Assembly (NCBI RefSeq): GCF_013385985.1
Contig: NZ_JACAOY010000011.1
Coordinates: forward strand, 61,329-125,328
Origin: Pseudomonas sp. B6002
GTDB taxonomy: Bacteria; Pseudomonadota; Gammaproteobacteria; Pseudomonadales; Pseudomonadaceae
Direction: 5' to 3'
DNA length: 64,000 nt
The notes under the pieces are model-generated. The model searched no databases. It saw nothing but the letters and a program-made list of their open reading frames with translations, and had not been told where the DNA came from. The position numbers were made by a program, and so were the translations under genes. Of this stretch, positions 46,182 to 55,119 are shown piece after piece. Numbering within the stretch: position 1 is the first letter of the stretch; every line of letters starts with the position of its first letter.

Positions 46182-47210
46182 ATGAATCCATTCAAAACCA
46201 CCTTGGCCGTACTCGGCACGAGCGCCGTATTGGGCTTGGCCGGCACCGCGCACGCGGGCGCCACACTGGATGCGATCCAGAAGAAAGGCTTTATCCAGTG
46301 CGGTGTCAGCGACGGCCTGCCAGGCTTTGGTGTGCCGGACAGCAAGGGCAAGATGACCGGCATCGACGTGGATGTGTGCCACGCCGTTGCGGCGGCCGTG
46401 TTTGGTGACGCCTCGAAAGTGAAGTTCAGCCAACTGACCGCCAAGGAGCGCTTCACCGCGCTGCAATCGGGCGAAGTGGATGTGATCTCGCGCAACACCA
46501 CCTGGACCAGCTCCCGCGACTCAGGGATGGGCCTGGTGTTTACCGGCGTGACCTACTACGACGGCATCGGCTTCCTGGTGAACAACAAGCTGGGCGTGAC
46601 CGGTGCCAAGCAACTGGACGGCGCGACCATCTGTATCCAGGCCGGCACCACCACGGAACTCAACGTGTCGGATTACTTTCGCACCAACGGCATGAAATAC
46701 ACACCGATCACCTTCGACACCGCCGATGAAAGCGCCAAGGGCCTGGAATCCGGACGCTGCGACGTGTTGACCACCGACCAATCGGGCCTGTACGCCCAGC
46801 GTATCAAGATGGCCCACCCGGACGAGTTCGTGGTGCTGCCGGAAGTGATTTCCAAGGAGCCGCTGGGGCCCCTGGTGCGCAAGGGCGATGATGAGTGGTT
46901 CAGCATCGTCAAATGGACCCTGTTCGCCATGCTCAACGCCGAGGAAATGGGCATTACCTCGCAGAACGTCGAGGAGCAGGCCAAGACCACCAGGAACCCG
47001 GATGTGGCGCGCTTGCTCGGTGCCGACGGTGAATACGGGCGGGACCTGAAACTGCGCAAGGATTGGGTGGTGCAGATCGTCAAGCAGGTGGGTAACTACG
47101 ACGAAGTGTTCGAGCGCAACATTGGCCAGGGCAGCGTGCTGAAGATCAAGCGCGGGCTTAATGCCCTGTGGAGCCAGGGCGGTATCCAGTACGCACCGCC
47201 CGTACGGTAG
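46182..47210 (+). CDS. ABC transporter substrate-binding protein for amino acids (AapJ-like), orphan
   Basis: The 342-residue periplasmic protein has a signal peptide ending AGTAHA and the family-3 binding fold (IQKKGFIQCGVSDGLPGFGV, then GIDVDVCHAVAAAVFGD). Length and motifs match AapJ-type general L-amino acid binding proteins. No permease or ATPase genes follow, since the next gene is a convergent diguanylate cyclase. It must therefore share a transporter or act as a sensor. ATG 46182 follows GGGAGTGCCTTGC. Confidence 0.9.
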   Translation: MNPFKTTLAVLGTSAVLGLAGTAHAGATLDAIQKKGFIQCGVSDGLPGFGVPDSKGKMTGIDVDVCHAVAAAVFGDASKVKFSQLTAKERFTALQSGEVDVISRNTTWTSSRDSGMGLVFTGVTYYDGIGFLVNNKLGVTGAKQLDGATICIQAGTTTELNVSDYFRTNGMKYTPITFDTADESAKGLESGRCDVLTTDQSGLYAQRIKMAHPDEFVVLPEVISKEPLGPLVRKGDDEWFSIVKWTLFAMLNAEEMGITSQNVEEQAKTTRNPDVARLLGADGEYGRDLKLRKDWVVQIVKQVGNYDEVFERNIGQGSVLKIKRGLNALWSQGGIQYAPPVR

Positions 47211-48224
47211 TTATTCCGACGCGGTGTCCTTCCCTGCCGCTTTGGCGCGGTACAACGCCTGATCGGCACGCGCCATCAGGGCTGCAGGGGATTCACCGCT
47301 ATGGCGCTCGGCCAAGCCCAAGCTCAGCGTCACCTTGAAGTCGCCCACGGCGGGCATCCGGCTGATCTGCTGGCGAATGCTTTGGGCCACGCCCTTCGCC
47401 GCTTGCAGGTTGCTTTTGGGCAGGATCAGCATGAACTCGTCACCGCCCCAGCGGGCCAACAGGTCGCCGGGGCGCACGCACGCCTCCAGGTTTTGCACGG
47501 TGCGAACCAGTGTCTGGTCACCGACCGCGTGGCCATGTTTGTCATTGATTGGCTTGAAGTCATCGAGGTCCATGGCCACCAGCGTCAACGGCAGACGAAA
47601 GCGCTCGGCGCGGTCGCATTCTTCCAACAGCACTTTTTCGAGGCGGTAGCGGTTGGCCACGCGGGTCAGGGTGTCGAGTTCCGCCAGGGAGCGGTTTTCG
47701 TCGAGCTGCACTTGCAGTTGCTGGTTGACCCGCGACAACTCGCGAGTGCGCTCGGCCACCAGGGCTTCAAGGGATTGGTTGCGCCGTTCAAGCTGCTCGA
47801 TCGATGACTTGCGCGTATGGATATCACGGTGTGCGCCCACCATACGCGCCACCGTACCGTCGGGGTTGCGTGCGATCACGTAGCCGCGGTCTTCAATCCA
47901 CAGGTAGGAGCCATCTTCCTTACGGCAGCGGTATTCCACTCGATACTGGGGCGCACGGCGGCTGACGTAGTCATCAAACACCGTCATGACTTGCGGGTAG
48001 TCTTCGGGGTGGATCACGTTCTCCCAGGTGAACACACTGTTCTCCAGGGAGTGGCGGGGGTAACCGAGCATTTCGTACCAGCCGGGGTTGCGGTAGACGA
48101 ACCCGGTATTGGCGTTCCAGTCCCAGATGCCGTCGCTGACCAACTCCATCACGGCATGCAGCATGTCGGCATTGAGGTCAGAAAAGTCATTGCGTAGCGG
48201 CTTGCTGTCGGATGTATCGTCCAT
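47211..48224 (-). CDS. Diguanylate cyclase with PAS domain
   Basis: The 337-residue soluble protein has an N-terminal PAS-PAC sensor (YRNPGWYEMLGYPRHSLENS, then VEYRCRKEDGSYLWIEDRGY), a coiled linker and a GGDEF domain. The active site GGDEF is intact in LLARWGGDEFMLILPKSN. The inhibitory site RxxD is present as RPGD five residues upstream, so product inhibition by c-di-GMP is expected. There is no EAL domain. ATG follows AGGAAGCGTTCAG. Its stop codon is adjacent to that of the binding protein. Confidence 0.93.
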   Translation of the reverse strand: MDDTSDSKPLRNDFSDLNADMLHAVMELVSDGIWDWNANTGFVYRNPGWYEMLGYPRHSLENSVFTWENVIHPEDYPQVMTVFDDYVSRRAPQYRVEYRCRKEDGSYLWIEDRGYVIARNPDGTVARMVGAHRDIHTRKSSIEQLERRNQSLEALVAERTRELSRVNQQLQVQLDENRSLAELDTLTRVANRYRLEKVLLEECDRAERFRLPLTLVAMDLDDFKPINDKHGHAVGDQTLVRTVQNLEACVRPGDLLARWGGDEFMLILPKSNLQAAKGVAQSIRQQISRMPAVGDFKVTLSLGLAERHSGESPAALMARADQALYRAKAAGKDTASE

Positions 48225-48362
48225 CTGAACGCTTCCTGCGTGGGCTGGCTCCCAAGGCCAGTCAGGGTTGACGCCGATACTCCGTGGCTGGGGTTACTGT
48301 ACAACGGGGCGGGTGTGGTTTGAATAGGGTGGGGGCGATGCTTTAGTAGCAGTGAAGCGTTA

Positions 48363-50255
48363 TCACTTCGGCGCCACCATCCTCGTCCGAGGCTTCCCGT
48401 CGGCGTTGTGCTGGTAGATGTCCTCAGGCTGCCCCTGCTCATTGAAAAACACCTGGCCTATCCCTGCGCTGTTCCACAGCCGCTCGCCAGCTTCGGCATG
48501 CTCGGGAATATGGGGCACCACCTGCAGGGCACGGCGGCGGGTGAAGCCGTTGAGGGGCGAGCGTGGCGAGTAGAGCCAACGGTTGAGGCGGTCGAACCAT
48601 TCCAGCAGGCGCGGCGGGAATTCGTTCTTGATGCCGCTGCTGGTGATCTGCCAGATCCTGGGGCCCGCGTTGCGGTGCCGGATCAGCACTTCGTACACGA
48701 ACGAGTAATGCACATCGCCCGAAAGAATCACGTAGTTACCCGGCGTACGGGAGTGGCGGAAGATGTTGAGGATCGCGTGGGCGGCGCCGCGATGGGCCAT
48801 CCAGTTTTCCGCGTCCACCAGCAATGGGTGGCCGCACCAGCTGAAGACTTTTTGCACGGTTTCGATCAGCTTGACCCCGAAGATCGGCGCGGGCGAGACG
48901 ATGATGGCCGAGGGATGGTCCAGCAGCTCTTGTTGCAGTTCGCTCAAGGCTTCCCAGTCGAGCAGGCCAGAGGGTTGCTTGAGGGCGAACTCACTGCGCC
49001 AGCGTCGAGTGCGGGTGTCGAGCACCACGAGGGCCGGGGTCGTCGGCAGCACGTAGTGCCAGTGCTGGAATTTCAGCAGCACCTTGAGCAACTCGTCCTG
49101 TGCGGATGCGTCCAGGTGGTTGTCCTGTGTTCGGGTGGTCAATGCCTGGGTTTGGTTCAGCAGGTCGCCAAATACATCTGGCTGGTTACCCCAGCCCTGG
49201 CACAGCAGATAAGCGAGCAAAGCATTGCCGATGATGCGCCGGGAAAAGGGGTGGCTGTAGGCAGTTTGTTCCCACTGGGCGCTGAGGTTCCAGTCGTCGG
49301 TGATGTCGTGATCGTCAAAGATCATCAAGGTGGACAGGTGAGCGAATACCCGTGCAACACCGGGCAGTCCCTGGCGGAATTGGTCGATCTGCACTAGCTC
49401 GCGGGCGTAGCGCTGTTGTTCGGCTGCGCTCAGCGTCGGGGCCTGCGTGTCGATCAATGTCCAGGGGGTTGGCGACCAGACCAGCAAGTACATCGCGATC
49501 ACTTCGGCGAAGGTCACGAGATGGTTGTCGGCGGTGCTGCTGGTAAAGATCGGCTTCTTCACGCCACCAAAAAAGCGTTCGCGCAGGGTCTCGTTGCTGT
49601 CCAGCGCAGGCAGCAGGTCGGCGCGATGGTAATAACTGGCGCGATGCCTGTAGAGGCTGGTGCTGTCGTCGACCACCGCACCTTCCAGGTATTCATCGAA
49701 CAAGCCCAGGCGTGCGATCAAGGCATGAATCGCACGCAACATCGGCCCGGCGACATCGTCGGCGTAGATCTGGTCACCGCTCATCATCAGCAAGGTCGGG
49801 CGTTCGGCCGGGGTATGGGCTTCGGCCAGCAGGCGGTCGACACAGAGCAGGCCTTCGTCGGCGCGGTGATGGGGCTTGCGGCAGGAACCGTGGACCAGTT
49901 GGTGAATGCGGCTGTGTACAACGAAGTGGGGCATTGAGGCCCCTGCGTAAAGCAAGTGAGGGGCCCACTCGGCAATACCGTGATTGTCGATCAGCACATC
50001 AAAGCCGATGTTTACATCGCTGGGCATTTCCTCTGCCAGCGGTACATCGATCAAATAGATAAATGCGTGACGACCGACAGCAATGACCTGGCTATGAGCT
50101 GCCAGGGGAATAGCCAATATTGTTTGAGGAAGTTGCAACCTTAGGGTCAGCGTCAACTGCCGACTGGCCACGAGCCATAACACCAGGCGCTTGGGTTCTA
50201 CACGGCGTAGCAATGGGCCGGCGAGTATGGCGGGTAGCGATGATGACGCTGGCAT
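48363..50255 (-). CDS. PhoD-like metallophosphatase family protein
   Basis: The 630-residue protein carries metallophosphoesterase motifs of the PhoD type: SGDQIYADD for the first metal ligands, FDDHDITDDWN and LSGDVHYSFVYE. No clear signal peptide is seen, so it may be cytoplasmic, unlike typical PhoD. The N-terminal 100 residues (ILAGPLLRRVEPKRLVLWLV) form a beta-rich domain common to this group. The substrate is unknown; phosphodiesters are the family default. ATG 50255 is chosen over TTG 50258. Confidence 0.85.
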   Translation of the reverse strand: MPASSSLPAILAGPLLRRVEPKRLVLWLVASRQLTLTLRLQLPQTILAIPLAAHSQVIAVGRHAFIYLIDVPLAEEMPSDVNIGFDVLIDNHGIAEWAPHLLYAGASMPHFVVHSRIHQLVHGSCRKPHHRADEGLLCVDRLLAEAHTPAERPTLLMMSGDQIYADDVAGPMLRAIHALIARLGLFDEYLEGAVVDDSTSLYRHRASYYHRADLLPALDSNETLRERFFGGVKKPIFTSSTADNHLVTFAEVIAMYLLVWSPTPWTLIDTQAPTLSAAEQQRYARELVQIDQFRQGLPGVARVFAHLSTLMIFDDHDITDDWNLSAQWEQTAYSHPFSRRIIGNALLAYLLCQGWGNQPDVFGDLLNQTQALTTRTQDNHLDASAQDELLKVLLKFQHWHYVLPTTPALVVLDTRTRRWRSEFALKQPSGLLDWEALSELQQELLDHPSAIIVSPAPIFGVKLIETVQKVFSWCGHPLLVDAENWMAHRGAAHAILNIFRHSRTPGNYVILSGDVHYSFVYEVLIRHRNAGPRIWQITSSGIKNEFPPRLLEWFDRLNRWLYSPRSPLNGFTRRRALQVVPHIPEHAEAGERLWNSAGIGQVFFNEQGQPEDIYQHNADGKPRTRMVAPK

Positions 50256-50358
50256 CAAACGGATAACTCAAGTTAAGAGGTAGGCCGGCAGGGTACAATA
50301 ATGAATGTAGAAGTTTCGTTAATAGGTGGCGTTGTATTAAGGTGCCGACGTGAAAATA

Positions 50359-50387
50359 GAAAAGCAGCGTATTGAACGCTGCTTTTC
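50359..50387 (-). terminator. Rho-independent terminator, best on the minus strand
   Basis: GAAAAGCAGCGT at 50359-50370 pairs perfectly with ACGCTGCTTTTC at 50376-50387 around a 5-base loop. On the minus strand the stem is followed by TATTTTC. It lies 27 bases past the stop of the small minus-strand frame at 50414-50620. Confidence 0.85.
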
Positions 50388-50413
50388 AACAAACTACTGA
50401 ACGGGCGGTAGGG

Positions 50414-50620
50414 TTACAGTATGTTTCCCCGGCCGAGGCTGTCCATACCTCCGCCATTGCGCCTGCGGGGCTTGTCTGCACTGGAGGTGGTTTCAAAGGC
50501 CGAAACCTGAAGGTCTTGCTCTTCAAGGCTGCGCTTTTGGCGAGAACGGGTGGATGGGGTGTGTTGAGTGTCTGGGCTAACAGGGAATTGAACGGGGTAA
50601 GTGCTGATAGCGCTGATCAT
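50414..50620 (-). CDS. Possible small protein gene with its own terminator
   Basis: A 68-residue frame begins MISAISTYPVQFPVSPDTQH and ends GGGMDSLGRGNIL. It is rich in Ser, Thr, Gln and Arg and has no hydrophobic segment. Codons are ordinary for Pseudomonas, and GAGACACCCTT precedes the ATG. The terminator just downstream supports a short transcript that would otherwise be unexplained. I do not recognise a family. A non-coding RNA from the same strand is an alternative. A longer plus-strand frame overlaps it but looks less protein-like. Confidence 0.45.
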   Translation of the reverse strand: MISAISTYPVQFPVSPDTQHTPSTRSRQKRSLEEQDLQVSAFETTSSADKPRRRNGGGMDSLGRGNIL

Positions 50621-50639
50621 AAGGGTGTCTCTTTTTTAA

Positions 50640-50870
50640 AAGTTGATAATGAGTTCTACATGGCATGTTCTTCCCTGTAACAGTGCGGGAGTTAAGCTAG
50701 TTGTTTTTGTTCGGGCAGGCGAGGTCGCGAGTGTTGCGGATTGTAATGTGCTGGATGGAGACTTTTTAATAAAAAAGTTAAGAGTGTGTGGGATGTTTAT
50801 TAACTGTCGCTTAACGGCATCAGTGTTCAGGTACGCGGATGAATACAAGGTATTTATCCGGTAAGAGGGA
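50640..50870. other. AT-rich intergenic stretch with no assigned gene
   Basis: This stretch between the small frame and bphP is visibly more AT-rich than the rest of the window. It contains only short frames without good start signals. It probably holds the promoter of the small minus-strand transcript. Confidence 0.4.
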
Positions 50871-50871
50871 A

Positions 50872-50896
50872 GGCCGGGGCAGCAAGGCTGCCCGGC
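50872..50896 (-). terminator. Probable terminator of bphP
   Basis: On the minus strand GCCGGGCAG pairs with CTGCCCCGGC around a short loop, with one bulged base, followed by a pyrimidine-rich CTTCCCTCTT. It lies 12 bases after the bphP stop codon. Confidence 0.65.
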
Positions 50897-50907
50897 GGGG
50901 TGATCGA

Positions 50908-53151
50908 TTATCGGTGCACGTCGTCTGTCACTTTAGGCACGGTGAACCGGAACTCGCTGCCACGGCCCACTTCACTTTCAGCAACAATCTTGCCGCCATG
51001 GGCCTGGACGATGCCTTGCGTGATGTACAGCCCAAGGCCGCTGCCGGTCGGGTTGTTTTCCGTCTGGGTCCAATAGCGATCAAACACGTGAGGCAGTTGT
51101 TCCGGCGCAATCCCTTCGCCGGAATCGCGCACCGAAAACACAATCTCCTCGCCATTGCTCATGGCGCTGATGCCGATATTGCCTTGGCGCGGGGTGAACT
51201 TGATGGCATTGCCGATCAGGTTCGACAGTACCTGGAACAAGCGCTCCGGGTCGGCGTTGATCTGCAGGCCAGGCTCGGTGTTGAACGACAGGTCGATGCC
51301 TTTCTCCATCGCCAACGGCGCCAGCAGTGAATAGGCCTCTTCAAAGATCTGGCTGACATCCAGCGGCACCGGTTTGACCACGTAGCGCCCGGCTTCGATT
51401 TTCGAGGTGTCGAGCAAATCTTCCAGCAGCACATTCATGCGCCCGGCGGCCTGTTGCATGGTGTCGATGGCCGAGGAAATCCGTCGCGAGGTGTGCGGGC
51501 CGTCGGAGCTGAAAGCCTTTTGCATCATGCCGCACAGCATGGAGATCACGGTCATCGGGTTGCGCAGGTCGTGGGAGACTACCGCCACCAGCTCGTCACG
51601 AGCGCGCACGGCTTGTTGCTCGCGCAACACTTGGCGGGCCAGGTCGTTTTCCAGGGCTGAGCGACGCAGGTCATTGGCGGCAAAGCGGTCGCCGTGGCTC
51701 CACTTGGTGGAGATGCCGGCCATTTCCACTTTCCAGATTTCAAACGATGTGCGTGGGCGAAGGCGCAAGCCCGCGTCGGAGTTTTCCAGGTCCAGCGGTT
51801 TGCTCGGGTCGCCACTCCAGTTGATGTTCTCTTTGACTTCCGGGCGGAACCACAGCACGCCGTTATCCACAGGCTTGGGCAGGCTCATGGCCAATACGCC
51901 GCTGGCCACTTGTTGATACTCGGCGGCAGGCGGGTACACCGACGCCAGGTTGTGGCTGGAAAACACCGGCTCGCCGGTCTCGATCAGCCACTTGTGCAGG
52001 GCGCGAATCTGCGCCGGCTCCGGGCAGTTGCCATAGCGATGCAGTTGTTTGTCTTCGATGATCGCCACACCGCCGGCCAGGGCCAGGTCCATCAGCACTT
52101 GCGGCTGTTGGGCCAGGCCGTCGAAGACGTTTGCTTCGCTGGCCTTCATTGCCTGAGCCAGCAGGGCCAAAGCCTCGACCTTCTCTTCACGCTGACGGCT
52201 CAGGTCCAGGGCTTCCATGGCGCTGATCTGCAGCGACAACACCTGGCCGATGGTCTGGCAGGCCGTACGCAGCTCATTGGGCACCAACAACGGCTCGCGG
52301 TTGCCGCAACTGATCAGACCCCACAGTGTGTCGCCCTTCATCAACGAAATGCTCATGGACGACAGCACGCCCATGTTCTGCATGTACTGGCAGTGAATCG
52401 GCGACACGCTGCGCAGAGTGGCGAAACTCAGGTCCAGCGGCTGTCCGGTGTCCGGGCGCAGCTTGGGCAGCAGCGGCACCGGCTCATAGGCGGCATTCGG
52501 GATGATGCGCAGCCAGTTGGTGCGGTACAGCTCGCGGGCCTGCTCCGGAATGTCGGACGCGGGGAAGAACAACCCGTTGAACAGCTCCATGGACGGCGCC
52601 GATGCCTCGGCGATCACCTGGCCGTGGCCTTCCTCTTCGAAACGGTAGATCAGCACCCGGTCATAACCGGTCATGGCCTGGATTTCATTCACACTGATTT
52701 CGTACAACGCTTGCAGGGTTTTCGCCGACTGCAAGCGCTGCAACATTTTGCCCAGGTCGCTGGTGCGGCCGTTCAGTGCGCGTGGTTTGAAGTCTTCAAT
52801 ACGCAGTTCGAATTCCAGCACCAGTACGTTCTGATGGCGATGCAGCAGACCTTCGAACGACGCGCCGTTGAGGGTGACATGCAGGGGCGGCGCGTCGAAA
52901 AAGCTGTTGCTCTCAGCCATGGATTGCACAGCGTTAGCGTGTTCAACCCCCAACAGAGTGTGCAGAGGCTTGCCTAGCAGCGCCTCAGGCGCCTGGCCGA
53001 ACAACGTGCCCACGTTGGCGCTGACCTGGATGATATTCAGGTCGGGTTCCGACAAGGTCAGCAGCACACCGTGAGGTTGGATCGCCCCCGGAAAACGGAT
53101 GGGCTCGTCGGCGCAGTTGGCAAGCAGCTCTTCAAAATCTTCGGGTTTCAT
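50908..53151 (-). CDS. bphP: Bacteriophytochrome histidine kinase BphP
   Basis: The 747-residue red/far-red photoreceptor has PAS-GAF-PHY-histidine kinase architecture. The biliverdin-binding Cys13 lies in LLANCADEPIRFPGAIQPHG. The GAF domain has FPASDIPEQARELY, the PHY tongue has RPRTSFEIW, and the phosphoacceptor His527 is in VVSHDLRNPMTV. ATP-site motifs DSGEGIAPEQLP and GSGLGLYI follow. ATG 53151 is preceded by AGAGGTACTGCT. Its start overlaps the stop of the heme oxygenase gene (ATGA), so chromophore supply and apoprotein are co-translated. Confidence 0.96.
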   Translation of the reverse strand: MKPEDFEELLANCADEPIRFPGAIQPHGVLLTLSEPDLNIIQVSANVGTLFGQAPEALLGKPLHTLLGVEHANAVQSMAESNSFFDAPPLHVTLNGASFEGLLHRHQNVLVLEFELRIEDFKPRALNGRTSDLGKMLQRLQSAKTLQALYEISVNEIQAMTGYDRVLIYRFEEEGHGQVIAEASAPSMELFNGLFFPASDIPEQARELYRTNWLRIIPNAAYEPVPLLPKLRPDTGQPLDLSFATLRSVSPIHCQYMQNMGVLSSMSISLMKGDTLWGLISCGNREPLLVPNELRTACQTIGQVLSLQISAMEALDLSRQREEKVEALALLAQAMKASEANVFDGLAQQPQVLMDLALAGGVAIIEDKQLHRYGNCPEPAQIRALHKWLIETGEPVFSSHNLASVYPPAAEYQQVASGVLAMSLPKPVDNGVLWFRPEVKENINWSGDPSKPLDLENSDAGLRLRPRTSFEIWKVEMAGISTKWSHGDRFAANDLRRSALENDLARQVLREQQAVRARDELVAVVSHDLRNPMTVISMLCGMMQKAFSSDGPHTSRRISSAIDTMQQAAGRMNVLLEDLLDTSKIEAGRYVVKPVPLDVSQIFEEAYSLLAPLAMEKGIDLSFNTEPGLQINADPERLFQVLSNLIGNAIKFTPRQGNIGISAMSNGEEIVFSVRDSGEGIAPEQLPHVFDRYWTQTENNPTGSGLGLYITQGIVQAHGGKIVAESEVGRGSEFRFTVPKVTDDVHR

Positions 53152-53762
53152 AGCAGTACCTCTTGGCGGTCGAGCCATTGCTCAAAGCCGCTGAATGTCG
53201 AACGGGCAGCCTCTACCGCGTGCTGTTTGGCGGGTGCATCCAGCGGCAGGCGGCCCAGGTAGTCGAGAAAGTCTTTCCAGCGTCGACCGGTCTCGGCGCC
53301 ATATACGTTGAGAAATGCGCCACCGTTGTCAGCATCCAGGCCCAGGCGCTGGGCCATTTCCCGGCGCAGCACTTGGCCGCCCAACGTCGCGCCTTCGAGC
53401 ACATACAGGGCGCCGAGGCAGGCAGCGGGAGTGTTGAAGGTGGGCAAATCGGTGCAACGAGGCAGGGCGTCGAGAGTGTCGTTGTCCAGGCCTAGGGCAT
53501 GGAGGTCTTTCACCAATGTTGGCGTTTTCACACGCATCACTGTGTCGAAGCCCTCGGGAATCAAACCACTGCCGTACAGCGCTGTTTCCATCGGGCGGTA
53601 AAAGCCGTAGTACGCCTGGAGCAGTCGCCGATACCAGTTGGCATCCAGGCGCTCGGAGAAGAACGGCAGGCGCTTTTCCAACGCCACATGCAACAGGGCA
53701 GTGCCTGTACGCAGTGTTTCCAGCAGTGAGGGCGCACTGACGTCATGGGCCTGTGAATGCAT
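53148..53762 (-). CDS. bphO: Biliverdin-producing heme oxygenase BphO
   Basis: The 204-residue protein resembles bacterial heme oxygenases: LLETLRTGTALLHVALEKRL contains the proximal His region, and ALYVLEGATLGGQVLRREMA is the distal helix with the Gly kink. It opens haem to biliverdin, the BphP chromophore. ATG 53762 is chosen from spacing and alignment; an in-frame ATG at 53795 lacks a binding site. Coupling to bphP by an ATGA overlap fixes its role. Confidence 0.92.
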   Translation of the reverse strand: MHSQAHDVSAPSLLETLRTGTALLHVALEKRLPFFSERLDANWYRRLLQAYYGFYRPMETALYGSGLIPEGFDTVMRVKTPTLVKDLHALGLDNDTLDALPRCTDLPTFNTPAACLGALYVLEGATLGGQVLRREMAQRLGLDADNGGAFLNVYGAETGRRWKDFLDYLGRLPLDAPAKQHAVEAARSTFSGFEQWLDRQEVLL

Positions 53763-53958
53763 GCAATGAGCTCGAACAGTGGGCCTTGCGGCCATGAATG
53801 ACGCGTGAAAAGGGGCGACGATTCTACACAACTCATTCGCTTCGACTGTACGCACAAGGCGAAAAGCCTGACCAGCGGATCAGAAAAGTCGCTCCTTGCT
53901 CATTGCAATGACCACAACTCCCCGTCTCAAGTTCGGTTTAAGTGATATCGCGGGGCTA

Positions 53959-54339
53959 TCAATGCATGGACGATCCTTGTTGAGTCAGCGCCGTTTGCAC
54001 ACATTCAAGCAAGTGCTCGGCGCTCCACGGCTTGGGCAGGAAACGTACGCTGCTGCCCAGTTGCGCTGCCAGCTTGGTATTGCCGGACGTCAGCACCACC
54101 GGCACTGACGGCCAGCGGTGGGCCACGACCCGGCTCAAGTCATAACCGTTGAGCAAACCCGGCATCTGGATATCGCTGACAATCAGGTCCACCGGGTCAT
54201 CGGCCCGCTCGAGAAAAATCATCCCTTCGTCCGCCGAAGGAAACGAGGTGACATGGGCACCAAACTCCTCCAGCACGTCCACCATCAACGAGCGAATGAT
54301 CTCGTCGTCTTCCAACACTAAAATCGATGGCTGAGCCAT
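53959..54339 (-). CDS. Single-domain response regulator, probable BphP partner
   Basis: The 126-residue protein is a receiver domain only. The phosphoacceptor is Asp56 in VDLIVSDIQMPG, with acidic residues in LVLEDDE, Thr/Ser in VVLTSG and Lys in FLPKPW. It lies 196 bases upstream of bphO on the same strand and no output domain follows. It is the likely phosphorylation target of BphP, as in many phytochrome operons. ATG 54339 follows TAAGGATC. Confidence 0.9.
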   Translation of the reverse strand: MAQPSILVLEDDEIIRSLMVDVLEEFGAHVTSFPSADEGMIFLERADDPVDLIVSDIQMPGLLNGYDLSRVVAHRWPSVPVVLTSGNTKLAAQLGSSVRFLPKPWSAEHLLECVQTALTQQGSSMH

Positions 54340-54538
54340 GATCCTTACTCCACCATCAGGGTTCAATTGGGTGGAGTGGGACACGCTTCAATAGGTTCGA
54401 TTGGATATTCGCTAAACGATGGGTGGTCGTGCAAACGCTCTGGCTTGCGCGGTTGCCAGCTGTTACTGCACGATACCCGCGCATCAACTACAGAGGACCG
54501 GCCTGACCTCTCACAGGCTTTCGCACAAGGCTGCCCCC

Positions 54539-55081
54539 GTGAATGCTCCCGTTGCCCCACTTATCGACCACGACCTCGGCAACCGCATGATCAAAGTCGA
54601 CCATGCCGGAGAGCATGGCGCGATCTGCATCTACAGCGGCCAACTGTTCATGGCGCGTTTTTTTGCGCGCAGCATGGTGGCCGAACTGCAGGAGTTTCTC
54701 TCCCACGAGCGCCGCCACCGCGCAGTGTTCCAGGCCGAGTTGCAACGCCGCGCTTACCGTCGCTGCCGCAGTTATTGGCTGTGTGGCCTGGGTGGCCTGG
54801 TGCTGGGGTTGGTGACTGGCCTGTGCGGGCGCAAGGCGATTGTCGCCACGACGGTCGCGGTCGAAAGCGTGGTGCTCAAGCATCTGGCCCATCAACTGCA
54901 CACCTTGCAGGGCATCGACCCCTTGGCGGTGGCTGCTATTGCGTCCATCGTCGAGGAAGAACAACACCATCATGACCACTCGGCCGCGCAGATTGATGAG
55001 CGCGACCCGTGGTTCCGGGCGCTGGCGCCGGTGGTCACGGCATGGACCGAAACCGTGATCTGGATGGGCATGCGCTCCTGA
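54539..55081 (+). CDS. Coq7-like di-iron protein (demethoxyubiquinone hydroxylase family)
   Basis: The 180-residue protein has the four-helix di-iron ligands: Glu25 in VDHAGEHGAICIY, the E-x2-H in LSHERRHRAVF (57-60), a Glu in VAVESVVLKHL and E-x2-H in VEEEQHHHDH. Coq7 hydroxylates demethoxyubiquinone in ubiquinone synthesis. Pseudomonads already have a coq7 elsewhere, and this copy is shorter, so it may be a paralogue with another role. A GTG start at 54539 is used because no better ATG fits. It diverges from the phytochrome-linked response regulator. Confidence 0.82.
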   Translation: MNAPVAPLIDHDLGNRMIKVDHAGEHGAICIYSGQLFMARFFARSMVAELQEFLSHERRHRAVFQAELQRRAYRRCRSYWLCGLGGLVLGLVTGLCGRKAIVATTVAVESVVLKHLAHQLHTLQGIDPLAVAAIASIVEEEQHHHDHSAAQIDERDPWFRALAPVVTAWTETVIWMGMRS

Positions 55082-55119
55082 TTGGGCATAATGACCGCTA
55101 CCTTGATGTGGAGCCTTCC

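Noticed and set aside
50372-50680. 102-residue plus-strand frame
   Set aside because: It begins inside the terminator hairpin and overlaps the more plausible minus-strand small frame.
50643-50864. 73-residue plus-strand frame in the AT-rich gap
   Set aside because: It has no good start signal and an unusual composition, probably by chance in AT-rich DNA.
54390-54420. tRNA T-arm-like GGTTCGATTGG
   Set aside because: The flanking bases do not form a cloverleaf or acceptor stem.
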